This document shows positions 9,857 through 19,104 of a stretch of 40,684 nt of DNA, piece after piece. Position numbers and translations under genes: made by a program. The stretch covers positions 1-40,684 of the forward strand of contig NZ_JAAQTO010000069.1 in assembly GCF_011742165.1 (NCBI RefSeq), read 5' to 3'. The stretch comes from Billgrantia bachuensis (GTDB lineage: Bacteria > Pseudomonadota > Gammaproteobacteria > Pseudomonadales > Halomonadaceae). How positions within the stretch are numbered: the first letter of the stretch is position 1; every line of letters begins with the position of its first letter. A model generated the notes under the pieces. It had not been told where the DNA came from, did no database searches, and saw only the letters and a program-made list of their open reading frames with translations.

Positions 9857-11797
9857 ATGCTGCAGAACAACCCGCTGCTCGCCCAGCTCAAGCAACAGAT
9901 TCGTGATGTCACGCCCCGCGCCGAGGGTGTGATCAAGGCCACCGACAAGGGCTTCGGTTTTCTCGAAACCGATGACGGCCAGTCCTATTTCGTGCCGCCC
10001 CCTGCAATGAAGCAGGTGCTGCACGGCGATCGCGTCCAGGCCGTGATCCACGAAAATGGCGACAAGACCTCGGTCGAACCGGATACCCTCGTCGAAGCGG
10101 GCCTCAGCCGCTTCATTGCCCGAGTGCAGAAGCGCGAGGGACGTCTGGCGGTGGTGCCCGACCACCCTTCGATCAAGAACGCGCTCAAGGCACGCATCAA
10201 GAACAGCCTCGACGAGGCCAGCATCGGCGACGCCGACTGGGTCGTGGCGCGCTTGGTGCGTCACCCGCTCAAGCCCGAGGATCGCGCTTTCTTCACCCAG
10301 ATCGACGAACTGGTTGCCAAGGCCGACGACCCCGCCGTGCCGTGGCGGGTGACCCTGGCCCGCCACGCCCTCGAGCAGGAGTGCCCCGAGGCCGGTGATG
10401 ACTGGCCGTTGCGCGACGAGGGGCTCGAACGCCAAGACCTGACCGCCGAGCCTTTCTTCACCATCGACAGCGAGAAGACCCGCGACATGGACGATGCGCT
10501 GCGCATCGAGCCACGCGAGGAAGGCGGCTGGCGCCTGACGGTGGCCATTGCCGACCCCACCGCCTACGTCGAGGAGGGCCATGCCGCCGATCTGGAGGCG
10601 CGCACCCGCGCCTTCACCGTTTACCTGCCGGGACAGAACGTGACCATGCTGCCCGAGCAGTTGGCCGACGACCTGTGCTCGCTGCGCGAGGGCGAGGAGC
10701 GCCCGGTGCTGGCCTGCACTCTGGAAGTGGAGGCCGATGGCAGCCTGGGCGACTACCGCTTCTTCGCCGCCAGCGTGCGCTCCCAGGCCAAGCTGGTCTA
10801 CGACCGCGTGTCGGATTGGCTGGAAGGCCAGGGCGAATGGACGCCGACCGAGGAGATAGCCGGCCAGCTCCAGGCGCTGCGCGACATGACCAAGGCGCGT
10901 GCAGGCTGGCGAGCCGAGCATGCTCTGGTGTTCAAGGACCGCCCCGATTACGTCTTCGATCTCGACCCGGCGGGCAATGTGCTGGATATCCGCATCGAGG
11001 AGCGGCGCATCGCCAACCGCATGATCGAAGAGTCGATGATCGCCGCCAACGCCTGCTGCGCCCACCTGCTCGCCGAGCATGTCGGCCACGGCATCTTCAA
11101 CGTGCATCGCGCGTTCGACCCGGAAAAGGCCGAGGCCGCCCACGAGTTTCTCACCGCTCAGCAGATCGAGGTCGAACTCGAGGCACTCTCCGAGCTGCCG
11201 CGCTACAAGGAGCTCAAGCGCGCACTGGAGAGCCGTGACGACGCCTGGCTCGATGCCCGCCTGCGCCGCTTCCAGGGCTTCACCAGCATGTCCGCTCGCC
11301 CCGGCCCGCATTTCGGCCTGGGTCTGGCCGCCTATGCCACCTGGACCTCACCGATCCGCAAGTACGGCGACATGGTCAATCATCGCCTGATCAAGCGCGT
11401 GCTCAAGGGCGAGCAGGCCCCGGCCGAAGCCACCCAGGCGCTGACCGAGCAACTTACCGAACGGCGCCGGCTCAATCGCATGGCCGAACGCGACGTCAAG
11501 GATTGGCTCTACGTGCGCTACCTGACGCCCGCGGCCAAGGCGCAGCAGGCCTTCGACGCGGAGATCTTCGGCATCAGCCGCGGCGGCATGCGCGTGCGCC
11601 TCACCGCCAACGGCGCCACCGCCTTCGTCCCGGCGCCGATGCTGCACAGCGACCGCGACAAGGTGGTCATCGACGACAAGGAAGGCCGCATCCAGATCGA
11701 GGGCGAGGAGCGCTACAAGCTGGGTGATGTGATTCGCGTCGAACTGGTCGAGGCGCGCGAGGAGACCCGCTCGCTGGTGGCGCGCCCAAGCGAATGA
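9857..11797 (+). CDS. rnb: Exoribonuclease II
   Basis: 646 residues from MLQNNPLLAQLKQQIRDVTP, close to the start and length of Escherichia coli RNase II (644). Order: cold-shock domains (about 1-175), RNB catalytic domain with the metal-binding aspartates 204, 210, 212 and 213 in FFTIDSEKTRDMDDALRIE, then a C-terminal S1 domain (about 560-640, RGGMRVRLTANGATAFVPAP). It degrades RNA 3' to 5' processively in the cytoplasm and shortens mRNA tails. An in-frame ATG at 9797 is rejected because it falls within the promoter -35 box. The ribosome binding site before 9857 is weak. The gene is divergent from nagR and convergent with the DUF1989 gene. Confidence 0.95.
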   Translation: MLQNNPLLAQLKQQIRDVTPRAEGVIKATDKGFGFLETDDGQSYFVPPPAMKQVLHGDRVQAVIHENGDKTSVEPDTLVEAGLSRFIARVQKREGRLAVVPDHPSIKNALKARIKNSLDEASIGDADWVVARLVRHPLKPEDRAFFTQIDELVAKADDPAVPWRVTLARHALEQECPEAGDDWPLRDEGLERQDLTAEPFFTIDSEKTRDMDDALRIEPREEGGWRLTVAIADPTAYVEEGHAADLEARTRAFTVYLPGQNVTMLPEQLADDLCSLREGEERPVLACTLEVEADGSLGDYRFFAASVRSQAKLVYDRVSDWLEGQGEWTPTEEIAGQLQALRDMTKARAGWRAEHALVFKDRPDYVFDLDPAGNVLDIRIEERRIANRMIEESMIAANACCAHLLAEHVGHGIFNVHRAFDPEKAEAAHEFLTAQQIEVELEALSELPRYKELKRALESRDDAWLDARLRRFQGFTSMSARPGPHFGLGLAAYATWTSPIRKYGDMVNHRLIKRVLKGEQAPAEATQALTEQLTERRRLNRMAERDVKDWLYVRYLTPAAKAQQAFDAEIFGISRGGMRVRLTANGATAFVPAPMLHSDRDKVVIDDKEGRIQIEGEERYKLGDVIRVELVEAREETRSLVARPSE

Positions 11798-11817
11798 CGC
11801 CGCCTGATCCACTCTCG

Positions 11818-11848
11818 CTTCGCCCCGGCCCCCATGGTCGGGGCGAAG
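11818..11848. terminator. Bidirectional hairpin between rnb and the DUF1989 gene
   Basis: A perfect 10-bp stem CTTCGCCCCG / CGGGGCGAAG with an 11-nt loop lies 20 nt past rnb and directly after the convergent gene. It is placed to end both transcripts. The T-run is poor on both strands. Confidence 0.6.
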
Positions 11849-11851
11849 TCG

Positions 11852-12730
11852 TTATGGGGAACGTTCGTTCAACCGCCGTCGCTTCTCGGCGTCCCAGTCG
11901 ATAGCGGGCCCCTGCAAGCCGTGGCCACTGGCATAGGGTGACGGCTCGGGCGGCTGCCAGTCTTCCAGCAGTGCCTCATCCAGGCGAAATACCTCCACGC
12001 CGATGGGGTGGCAGGTCAGCAACGGATCGCCGGCGTCGGGCCCCCAAAGATCCACCGAAAGATCCCCTCCCGGGCAGCACGACAGTGCGCAGAGAAGGTC
12101 TATCTCGGCGAACAGCTCGAGGTAGTCGCCCTCCCGTGCCGGGCACGCCTTCATAAAGTACTTATCGTCGTCGTTGAGCCCGGTGCACTGAAAGACATTG
12201 AGCACGTCATGCACGTCGAACTCGGTGAGGCCGAAGGTACGCACGGCGCGTACCAGGTTGGAGTGGCAGTGGTGATCGAAATCTTCGCCGGTGAGCAGGC
12301 GATTGACGTAGGGGTCGCAGCGCGTGCCCAGCAGGTCGTGTACGCGCCCGCCCTGCTCGTCGACACCATAGCCCGACAGGGTATCATCGATGATCGTCGC
12401 CATGGGGCGCAGGTAGGGCAGCGTCGACCACAGGCGGTCGAAGGTAGAGACATGGGCACGCTGCAGCTGACGGGTGCGCGAGGCCCAGAAGCGCTCGCGA
12501 GGATTGTGCAGGTGCCAGAGATTGAAGTCACCGACCTGGGGCCCCTCCATTGTGGAGAGCCGTAGCACGTGCCCCGCCGGCACTTGCCAGGCACGCCCGT
12601 CGCGGATCGGCACGACCAGCGAATCGACCCGCTCACGGGCATCCGGGTCGGTCAAGCGAGCGTAGAAATCCCGATCGACGTCGAGGATCGAGCCTCGGGT
12701 CGCCTGGTAAGCGGCGGGAACCTGGGTCAT
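11852..12730 (-). CDS. DUF1989 (urea carboxylase-associated family) protein
   Basis: 292 residues. The DUF1989 pattern is visible: VPAGHVLRLSTMEGPQVGDF near residue 55, DDTLSGYGVDEQGGRVHDLL, the Cys/His-rich HHCHSNLVRAV, DVLNVFQCTGLNDD and ALSCCPGGDLSV. Family members sit beside urea carboxylase or amino-acid catabolic genes and probably bind a metal through these Cys and His residues. Their reaction is not firmly known. Here none of the urea genes is adjacent: the neighbours are rnb (convergent) and a type I secretion operon. The start at 12730 has AAGGAG seven bases upstream; an in-frame ATG five codons earlier would overlap that site. Assigned by family only. Confidence 0.82.
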   Translation of the reverse strand: MTQVPAAYQATRGSILDVDRDFYARLTDPDARERVDSLVVPIRDGRAWQVPAGHVLRLSTMEGPQVGDFNLWHLHNPRERFWASRTRQLQRAHVSTFDRLWSTLPYLRPMATIIDDTLSGYGVDEQGGRVHDLLGTRCDPYVNRLLTGEDFDHHCHSNLVRAVRTFGLTEFDVHDVLNVFQCTGLNDDDKYFMKACPAREGDYLELFAEIDLLCALSCCPGGDLSVDLWGPDAGDPLLTCHPIGVEVFRLDEALLEDWQPPEPSPYASGHGLQGPAIDWDAEKRRRLNERSP

Positions 12731-12817
12731 GGGAATCTCCTTCAAGAAGGTTTCCCTCAGCGTAACCCATGGCGCCCTGCCCGCTCACCACGACCCTCAA
12801 CGCTCGATGCGGCGCAT

Positions 12818-14131
12818 CTAGTCGCGCATGGCCCTGGCCAACACATCTCCGATCGGCTTGACCAGGTAGCTGGCGAAGGTGCGTTCGCCGGTGTGGATCA
12901 TGACCTCGGCCGGCATGCCTGCCAGAAGACGCATGTCGGAGGTCATCTCTTCACGCCCCTCGTCGGTGACTCGCACCCGAGCCCGATAGAAGTCGCGCCC
13001 GGTGCTCTCGTCCTCGAAGCTGTCGGCCGAGACATGGATCACCTCGCCGGCGACGGCATGGGTGAGCCCCTGGTTGAAGGCACTGAAGCGAACCTCGGCC
13101 GACTGTCCGACATACAGGCTGTCGACGTCACTGACCGGCACGCGCGCCTCGACCACGAAGCCCTCGTCGCTGGGCACGATATCCAGGATCGGATCACCCG
13201 CGCCGATCACCGCCCCCAGCGTATGCAGCTGCAGGCCGACCACGGTCCCCGCCACCGGCGCGGTCACCGTGGTACGGCGCACTTCGTCGGACAGCGCCGT
13301 GATCCGCTCCTCGGCATCGGCGATCTGCTCCTGCACTTCGCGCAGCTGTTCGCCGGCCTCCGCCTGGAATTCCTGCCGGCGGATCTGCTTTTGCAGCTCG
13401 TTCTCGCTGATCTGCGCCGCGATACGGGCAATCACGGATTGCTGCTGGGCGGTTTCCCCTTCGAGTTCGAGGATGTCGCGCTCCAGCTCGCGCAGGCGTT
13501 GTCGATCGCCGTGGCCACGTTCGAACAGGCTGCGCAGATCGTCAGCCTCCTCGCGCAACGAGGCGATCTGCTGGCGGTTGTACTCCACCAGGGACTTCAA
13601 GCCCTCGCGCTGCTCCTCATACTGGCGAGTCTGCTGATCGAGTGTTTCGAGATTGCTTTGCAATGACTGCCGCCGCGAGAAGAACAGCCCATGCTGTACC
13701 GCCAACACCTCGTTGACACGCTGGGAATCGCTCTCCAGCAGTTCCTCGGGAAATACCAGGGTCGTCTCCTCGGCGAGTTCGGCGGTCAGGCGCACTTCGC
13801 TGGCTCGGTTGATCAGATACTGCGCTCTCGCCACTTGGAGCTGAGACGCTGCTCGGGTGTTGTCGAGCACCATCAGCACATCGCCGGCCTCGACGTGATC
13901 GCCGTCGGCCACGCGGATTTCCCTGACGATCCCCCCCTCATAGTGCTGTACCGTCTTCTTGAACGATGCGACCGAGACCTTGCCCGGGGCCACGACGGCA
14001 ATCGCCAGGTTGGCGGCCAGCGCCCAGCCACCGAATCCGCCGAAGGCGACCAGCAGAATGAGCAGGCCCAAGCGACGGTAGCGACGCCCGTCGATGGGCA
14101 ACGTCTTTGGCGTGACGTGTTCGCTGTTCAT
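12818..14131 (-). CDS. HlyD-family membrane fusion protein of a type I secretion system
   Basis: 437 residues. A short cytoplasmic tail leads to one membrane segment (about 20-42, LGLLILLVAFGGFGGWALAA). A biotinyl-lipoyl-like half follows (APGKVSVASFKKTVQHYEGG), then a long charged coiled coil (about 130-290, rich in Glu, Arg and Gln), a second lipoyl half (VTAPVAGTVVGLQLHTLGAV) and the beta-barrel region. The protein spans the periplasm and links the inner-membrane ABC exporter to an outer-membrane TolC-type channel. No outer-membrane gene is in the window. Its start overlaps the stop of the ABC gene (ATGA), so they form an operon. The likely cargo is the divergent RTX protein at 16279-18135. 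Confidence 0.92.
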   Translation of the reverse strand: MNSEHVTPKTLPIDGRRYRRLGLLILLVAFGGFGGWALAANLAIAVVAPGKVSVASFKKTVQHYEGGIVREIRVADGDHVEAGDVLMVLDNTRAASQLQVARAQYLINRASEVRLTAELAEETTLVFPEELLESDSQRVNEVLAVQHGLFFSRRQSLQSNLETLDQQTRQYEEQREGLKSLVEYNRQQIASLREEADDLRSLFERGHGDRQRLRELERDILELEGETAQQQSVIARIAAQISENELQKQIRRQEFQAEAGEQLREVQEQIADAEERITALSDEVRRTTVTAPVAGTVVGLQLHTLGAVIGAGDPILDIVPSDEGFVVEARVPVSDVDSLYVGQSAEVRFSAFNQGLTHAVAGEVIHVSADSFEDESTGRDFYRARVRVTDEGREEMTSDMRLLAGMPAEVMIHTGERTFASYLVKPIGDVLARAMRD

Positions 14132-15885
14132 GACACACCCACTCCTGCCGTCAGCTCTGCGTGCGATGCTCGGGATCGTGAAGGCTTGCCGGGCACCGTC
14201 TGACTGGACCTCGGCACCGCGATGCGCGCCAGCACCTCGTCGCGTGCCCCCAGCAGACGCAGCCGGCCGTCGTTCAGTACCATCAGCTTGTCGACATCGG
14301 CCAGCACGCTGCGCCGATGGCTGATCACGAACAGCGTCGTCCCCTCCGCCTTGAGCTGACGCAGCGCCTCGGCCAGCGCCCGCTCGCCGGCATCGTCGAG
14401 ATTGGCGTTGGGTTCGTCGAGCACGATGAGCACGGGTCTGCCGTACAGCGCTCGCGCCAGGCCGATACGCTGTCGCTGCCCACGCGAGAGCGCACCGCTG
14501 GCGGCACCGATAGGCGTCTCGTAGCCTTCGGGCATTCGCAGGATCATCTCGTGCACGCCCGCCTTCTTCGCCGCCGTTACCACTTGCGCGTCGTCGACCT
14601 CGCCGAAGCGCGCGATGTTCTGACTGATCGTGCCATCGAAAAGCTCGATGTCCTGGGGCAGATAGCCGATGTGCGGACCCAGCTCGTCACGGTTCCAGTG
14701 CCTCAGATCGGCACCGTCGAGCCGGACCGCTCCCGATTCCGGCACCCAGACGCCCAGCAGGGCGCGCGCCAGCGTGGTCTTGCCCGCAGCGCTCGGCCCG
14801 ATGATGCCGACGTGTTCACCACATGCGATGTGAAAGTCGAGTTCGTGCAACACCGGCTTTGCCGCTCCCGGTGGCGCGAGTGTCAGGGATTCGGCCGCGA
14901 CCTCCCCCTTGGGCGGGGGCAGCGACAAGCGACGCGTCTCCACCGCCACGTCGCGGCACAACGCGTCGAGCCGCTGATAGGCGTCGCGGCAGCCCACGAA
15001 GCTCTTCCAACTGCCGATCATCTGGTCGATGGGCGCCAGCGCCCGCCCCATGATGATCGAAGCGGCTATCATCATGCCCGGCGTAATGCTCGCCTCCAGC
15101 ACCAATAGTGCACCCAGCCCGAGAATCAGCGACTGCGCCAGGATGCGTAGCCCCTTGGACAGGTTGCTCAACCCACTGCTGCGATCGCTGGCCTGGGACT
15201 GCCTGATCAGCGCTTTCACGTGACGTACTTCCCAGCGTTGCATGATCGCCGGCAGCATACCCATGGCGTGCAGGACCTCGGCGTTGCGCAGGTTGCTGCC
15301 GAGCTGTGCCTGGGCCTGTATGTGCTCGTGCCCGGCTTCGGCCAGCAGGCGCTGGGAGGCCTTCTCGTTGACGATCGCCAGCCCCAGCAGCAGCAATCCG
15401 GCACCGGTCGCGAAAACCCCGAACCACACGTTGAACACGAACAGGATGATCAAATAGATGGGCACCCAGGGCGCATCGAAGAAGGCGAACAGGCCATTGC
15501 CCGAAATGAACTGGCGCACCGTCCTGAGATCATCGAGGGGTTGGCCGCTGCCCTCGCCCGGAGACGCCAGACCACGGCTGAACATGGCGCGATACAGGCG
15601 TCCGCTCACCAAGGTATCGAGGTGGTTACCCACCCTCACCAGCAACCGTGAGCGCACCAGTTCCAGCCCCACCATGACCGCCAGCAGAAAGATCGCCACC
15701 AGGGTCAGCATGAGCAGGGTCTCCTTGCTGCCGCTGGTGATGACCCGATCATAGACCTGCAGCATATAGAGTGCCGGCGTCAGCATCAGCAGATTGATGA
15801 ACAGGCTGAAGCCTGCCACCCATAGCAGAGCGGGTCGACAGCGCCTTAGCGCATGCTGGAAGTCGCTTTGTGTTCTCGGAGGCAT
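14128..15885 (-). CDS. Type I secretion ABC transporter (PrtD type permease/ATPase)
   Basis: 585 residues from MPPRTQSDFQHALRRCRPAL. The first 300 residues hold hydrophobic segments (LLWVAGFSLFINLLMLTPAL, LLMLTLVAIFLLAVMVGLEL, IYLIILFVFNVWFGVF) as in the PrtD/AprD exporters, which lack the N-terminal peptidase-like domain of HlyB. The ATPase domain has Walker A GPSAAGKTTLAR near residue 365, Q-loop IGYLPQDIELFDG, signature LSRGQRQRIGLARAL and Walker B VLIVLDEPNANLD. It powers one-step export of a C-terminally marked substrate. A TTG start ten codons upstream (15915) is possible; the ATG is preferred, though its Shine-Dalgarno is weak. It is followed by the fusion protein through an ATGA overlap. 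Confidence 0.92.
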   Translation of the reverse strand: MPPRTQSDFQHALRRCRPALLWVAGFSLFINLLMLTPALYMLQVYDRVITSGSKETLLMLTLVAIFLLAVMVGLELVRSRLLVRVGNHLDTLVSGRLYRAMFSRGLASPGEGSGQPLDDLRTVRQFISGNGLFAFFDAPWVPIYLIILFVFNVWFGVFATGAGLLLLGLAIVNEKASQRLLAEAGHEHIQAQAQLGSNLRNAEVLHAMGMLPAIMQRWEVRHVKALIRQSQASDRSSGLSNLSKGLRILAQSLILGLGALLVLEASITPGMMIAASIIMGRALAPIDQMIGSWKSFVGCRDAYQRLDALCRDVAVETRRLSLPPPKGEVAAESLTLAPPGAAKPVLHELDFHIACGEHVGIIGPSAAGKTTLARALLGVWVPESGAVRLDGADLRHWNRDELGPHIGYLPQDIELFDGTISQNIARFGEVDDAQVVTAAKKAGVHEMILRMPEGYETPIGAASGALSRGQRQRIGLARALYGRPVLIVLDEPNANLDDAGERALAEALRQLKAEGTTLFVISHRRSVLADVDKLMVLNDGRLRLLGARDEVLARIAVPRSSQTVPGKPSRSRASHAELTAGVGVS

Positions 15886-16278
15886 GGTGCTCACTGAATC
15901 GACATGAAAGGGCAATTGCAGGCCTTACCACAGCTTGCGGAACGGCACCGTAACAAACCGTTCCTGGGCACTCGGCTAACTTATTAATATTTTTGTGTAT
16001 TAATGAGAGGAAAAGTAAGGCATCAAAAAGCCGAACTCGACCTAGGAATGAAAATATCCAACGTTTCAATTAAATAACGGAACCGGCCACCTCAATCCCT
16101 CGATTAAATGTAAAAACTCCCTGTACTTACAATCCCTCATCGCCCGAGCGCTCTTGTTACTTGCCCCAAGCTCGATAGCATGCGCAGCGAAGCGGAAGAT
16201 AACTGATGCCGCTGCAGATCGCATGGCCCCTGGCAGCGATGGCACGGGGCCGAGAATGACTCATCAGGAGGAACCAAC
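15886..16278. promoter_or_regulatory. AT-rich intergenic region between the secretion operon and its presumed substrate
   Basis: This 393-nt stretch has no gene and is much richer in A and T than its flanks, mainly at 15980-16130. It contains an inverted repeat ATTAATA (15983-15989) / TATTAAT (15998-16004) with an 8-nt spacer. AGGAGG lies 7 nt before the ATG at 16279. Divergent promoters are expected here, but none is clear enough to call. Confidence 0.45.
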
Positions 16279-18135
16279 ATGCCGACCATCGATGTCGCCC
16301 GCGGCACATCGGCCCGAGAACTCCAGGAGCTGATCGACACCGCCCCGAACGAGTCGACCCTGCTTCTGGAGCCGGGCGACTACCGATTCGACCAGGCCCT
16401 GCGCATCAACCGCTCCGATATCACTCTCAAGGGGGCGGGCACCGACTCCACCACGCTGACGTTCACCGATGCCGCCCTCGACGACAACGATCGCTTCGGT
16501 ATCGGAGTCGAAGGCGACATGCGGGGCGAGACGCTCGGTACGCTCGCCGCCGACCTTGGCGAAGGCGAGCGGAACGTACGGCTCGGCGCCGGCCATGGTC
16601 TGGAGCACGGCGACACGGTGCGGATCTGGCAAGACAACGACACCGAATTCTTCGACGAGATCGGCGACACCTCCTGGCGCAAGCAGGCGCATGCCGAATT
16701 GCGCACCAGCATGGCCAAGGTCGAGGCCGTGAGCGGCGACACCATCACGCTCGACCGTGGCGCGCACTTCGATTTCGCCGGGGGGCAGGCCGAGCTGGAG
16801 CGGCTCGCGCCCGTCGATGACGTGTCCCTCGAAGGCTTCACCGTCAACTACGAATTGGGCACCCCAGACGCTTCCGTGTTCTCGAATACCCAAGGCAACC
16901 TGACCGGCTACCAGGCCATACGCCTGGATGGCGCCACCAATGCCCACCTGGAGGATGTCGCGGTCGAGAACGGCCCCTCGACGGCTTTCCATTTTGCCCG
17001 CTCGCTGGATCTCGAGGCCGACTCACTGCGTGCCGAGGGAGCCTTCAACAAGGGCAGCGGCGGCAACGGCTACGGCTTCGAGCTGAAGGAGAGCTATGAC
17101 GGCAACTTCAGCCATCTCGAAGACAGCGGCATGCGCCATGGCGTACTGTTCGCCTCCTGGCGCTCCTCCGTCGGCAACGAGATCGAGGTCGACTTCACCG
17201 ACCGCGACATCAACTTTCACGGCGGACGCGACCATGACAATCAAGTCCGCGTCGCCCAGTCGAGTCGCAACGCCGAGGCCGATGAACTCTCACCGGCGCT
17301 ATGGGTCAATGCCGGCGGCGAGAGCTTCGGCGCCATCACCGATGCCGAGGCCAACGAGGTGCGCTTCGACTACGTACAGGGCTCGCGGCGCAGCGATGTG
17401 CTTCAAGGCAGCGACGACGGCGTCTACCTCAATGGCGGGCTGGGCCATGATGAGTTGTTCGGCGGCGCCGGCCACGACGTGCTTGAGGGTGGCCCCGGCG
17501 ACGACTGGTACGACGGCGACGATCTACTGAGCGGAGGAGCAGGCATCGATACGGTGCGCTATAGCGGCCCGATCGATGCCTACCAGATCGAGTTCGACGG
17601 CGACCACATCACTGTTCGGAGCGACAAGGAAGCGACGGATACGCTCGAGGAAGTGGAGTTCGTCAGCTTCGATGCTGGCACCGTACTGCATACGGCATCC
17701 CGTGGCACCTTCCAGGCCGCCGCGCTCGACGCCCCTGCGGCCGATGACATACTCGGCGACAATGCCATTCCCGCCGGCCTGGTGGACGATGACGCCGAGC
17801 TGATGGTATCGGGCAGCACGACGCAGCGCTGGGACGACGGCTACATCGCCGAGATATTCGTCGAGAACGTGACCGATTCCCCCCTCACCGCGCCGGAGCT
17901 GCGCCTGGAAAGCGACGATGCCATCGACACCCTGTGGAATGGCGAGCTCAACCGCGATGGCGATACCTACCTCATCCGCGACGACAGTGCCGGCGAACTC
18001 GACCCCGGCGAGGCATGGCGCTTTGCCTACCGCGCCTATGGCGACGATCCCAAGCCCGCCATCACCGGCACGGATGGCCAGGACGTTGCGCTGCTCGGCA
18101 TGCACGATGGCAGCGACCTCGGCCTGCTCGGCTGA
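16279..18135 (+). CDS. Probable secreted beta-helix protein with RTX repeats and a CBM2-like C-terminal domain
   Basis: 618 residues, strongly acidic, no Sec signal peptide. Residues about 1-375 look like a right-handed parallel beta-helix: recurring short strands such as LLLEPGDYRFDQALRINRSD, ITLKGAGTDSTTLTFTD and LDGATNAHLEDVAVENGPS, as in pectate lyases and alginate epimerases. Residues about 385-430 carry RTX-type calcium repeats (GGLGHDELFGGAGHDVLEGG, LLSGGAGIDTVRYSG). Residues about 505-600 (RWDDGYIAEIFVENV to ELDPGEAWRFAYRAYG) resemble a type 2 carbohydrate-binding module. It ends DGSDLGLLG. The divergent type I secretion genes make it the likely cargo. A polysaccharide lyase or epimerase role is plausible, but no catalytic residues could be assigned. 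Confidence 0.8.
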   Translation: MPTIDVARGTSARELQELIDTAPNESTLLLEPGDYRFDQALRINRSDITLKGAGTDSTTLTFTDAALDDNDRFGIGVEGDMRGETLGTLAADLGEGERNVRLGAGHGLEHGDTVRIWQDNDTEFFDEIGDTSWRKQAHAELRTSMAKVEAVSGDTITLDRGAHFDFAGGQAELERLAPVDDVSLEGFTVNYELGTPDASVFSNTQGNLTGYQAIRLDGATNAHLEDVAVENGPSTAFHFARSLDLEADSLRAEGAFNKGSGGNGYGFELKESYDGNFSHLEDSGMRHGVLFASWRSSVGNEIEVDFTDRDINFHGGRDHDNQVRVAQSSRNAEADELSPALWVNAGGESFGAITDAEANEVRFDYVQGSRRSDVLQGSDDGVYLNGGLGHDELFGGAGHDVLEGGPGDDWYDGDDLLSGGAGIDTVRYSGPIDAYQIEFDGDHITVRSDKEATDTLEEVEFVSFDAGTVLHTASRGTFQAAALDAPAADDILGDNAIPAGLVDDDAELMVSGSTTQRWDDGYIAEIFVENVTDSPLTAPELRLESDDAIDTLWNGELNRDGDTYLIRDDSAGELDPGEAWRFAYRAYGDDPKPAITGTDGQDVALLGMHDGSDLGLLG

Positions 18136-18180
18136 CCTTGCGTGCGGCACGACTAGACATGAAATGCCTTTTGCCGGTCA

Positions 18181-18208
18181 CGAAAAAGGGCGCCCCGAAG
18201 GGCGCCCT
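18181..18208 (-). terminator. Rho-independent terminator of the sdh-suc operon
   Basis: Stem AGGGCGCCC / GGGCGCCCT with a 4-nt loop (18187-18208), followed on the minus strand by five T residues. It lies 24 nt after the sucD stop. It can also stop the convergent transcript of the RTX gene. Confidence 0.85.
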
Positions 18209-18231
18209 CTCGTCTGACGGATCGCCGCGGC

Positions 18232-19104
18232 TTACCAGCCGGTGACGTCCTTCAGTGCATCGCCGATCTCGGCCAGGGAGCGGACGGTGCGCACGCCGGC
18301 ATCTTCCAGCGCGGCAAACTTCTCGTCGGCAGTGCCCTTGCCACCGGAGATGATGGCACCGGCATGACCCATGCGCTTGCCCGGAGGCGCGGTGACACCC
18401 GCGATGTAGGAAACCACCGGCTTGGTCACGTTGGCCTTGATGAAGGCCGCGGCCTCTTCTTCGGCGGTACCGCCGATTTCACCGATCATGACGATCGCCT
18501 CGGTCTTCGGGTCATTCTCGAACATCTCGAGGATGTCGATGAAGTTGGAGCCCGGGATCGGGTCGCCGCCGATGCCCACGCAGGTGGACTGGCCGAAGCC
18601 GTGATCGGTGGTCTGCTTGACCGCTTCGTAGGTCAGGGTGCCGGAGCGCGACACGATACCCACACGGCCCGGCTGGTGGATGTGACCCGGCATGATGCCG
18701 ATCTTGCTCTCGCCCGGGGTGATCACGCCGGGGCAGTTCGGGCCGATCAGGCGCACGCCCAGCTCGTCGCACTTCACCTTGACGTCGAGCATGTCCAGCG
18801 TCGGGATGCCCTCGGTGATGCATACGATCAGCTTGATGCCGGCATTGGCGGCTTCGAGGATCGAGTCCTTGCAGAAGGCGGCCGGGACGTAGATCACGCT
18901 GGCCTCGGCACCGGTCTTCTCGACCGCTTCCTTGACGGTGTTGAACACCGGCAGGCCCAAGTGCTCCTGGCCGCCCTTGCCCGGGGTCACGCCGCCGACC
19001 ATCTGGGTGCCATAGGCGATCGCCTGCTCGGAGTGGAAGGTCCCCTGCCCGCCGGTGAAGCCCTGGCAGATGACCTTGGTGTTCTTGTCGATCAGGATGC
19101 TCAT
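18232..19104 (-). CDS. sucD: Succinyl-CoA synthetase alpha subunit
   Basis: 290 residues, the usual family length. It begins MSILIDKNTKVICQGFTGGQ with the CoA-binding Rossmann region, continues with GPNCPGVITPGESKIGIMPG, and carries the phospho-accepting His247 in GKRMGHAGAIISGGKGTADE. With SucC it converts succinyl-CoA to succinate while making a nucleoside triphosphate, in the cytoplasm. Its ATG overlaps the sucC stop as TAATG, giving coupled translation. It is the last gene of the sdhCDAB-sucAB-lpd-sucCD block and is followed by a strong terminator. Confidence 0.97.
   Translation of the reverse strand: MSILIDKNTKVICQGFTGGQGTFHSEQAIAYGTQMVGGVTPGKGGQEHLGLPVFNTVKEAVEKTGAEASVIYVPAAFCKDSILEAANAGIKLIVCITEGIPTLDMLDVKVKCDELGVRLIGPNCPGVITPGESKIGIMPGHIHQPGRVGIVSRSGTLTYEAVKQTTDHGFGQSTCVGIGGDPIPGSNFIDILEMFENDPKTEAIVMIGEIGGTAEEEAAAFIKANVTKPVVSYIAGVTAPPGKRMGHAGAIISGGKGTADEKFAALEDAGVRTVRSLAEIGDALKDVTGW

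Noticed and set aside
9833..11311. 492-codon open frame antisense to rnb
   Set aside because: RNase II on the plus strand is certain from its catalytic aspartates and length; the antisense frame is a shadow.
16264..16992. 242-codon minus-strand frame under the RTX gene
   Set aside because: Antisense to the beta-helix/RTX protein, which has a strong AGGAGG site and clear RTX repeats.
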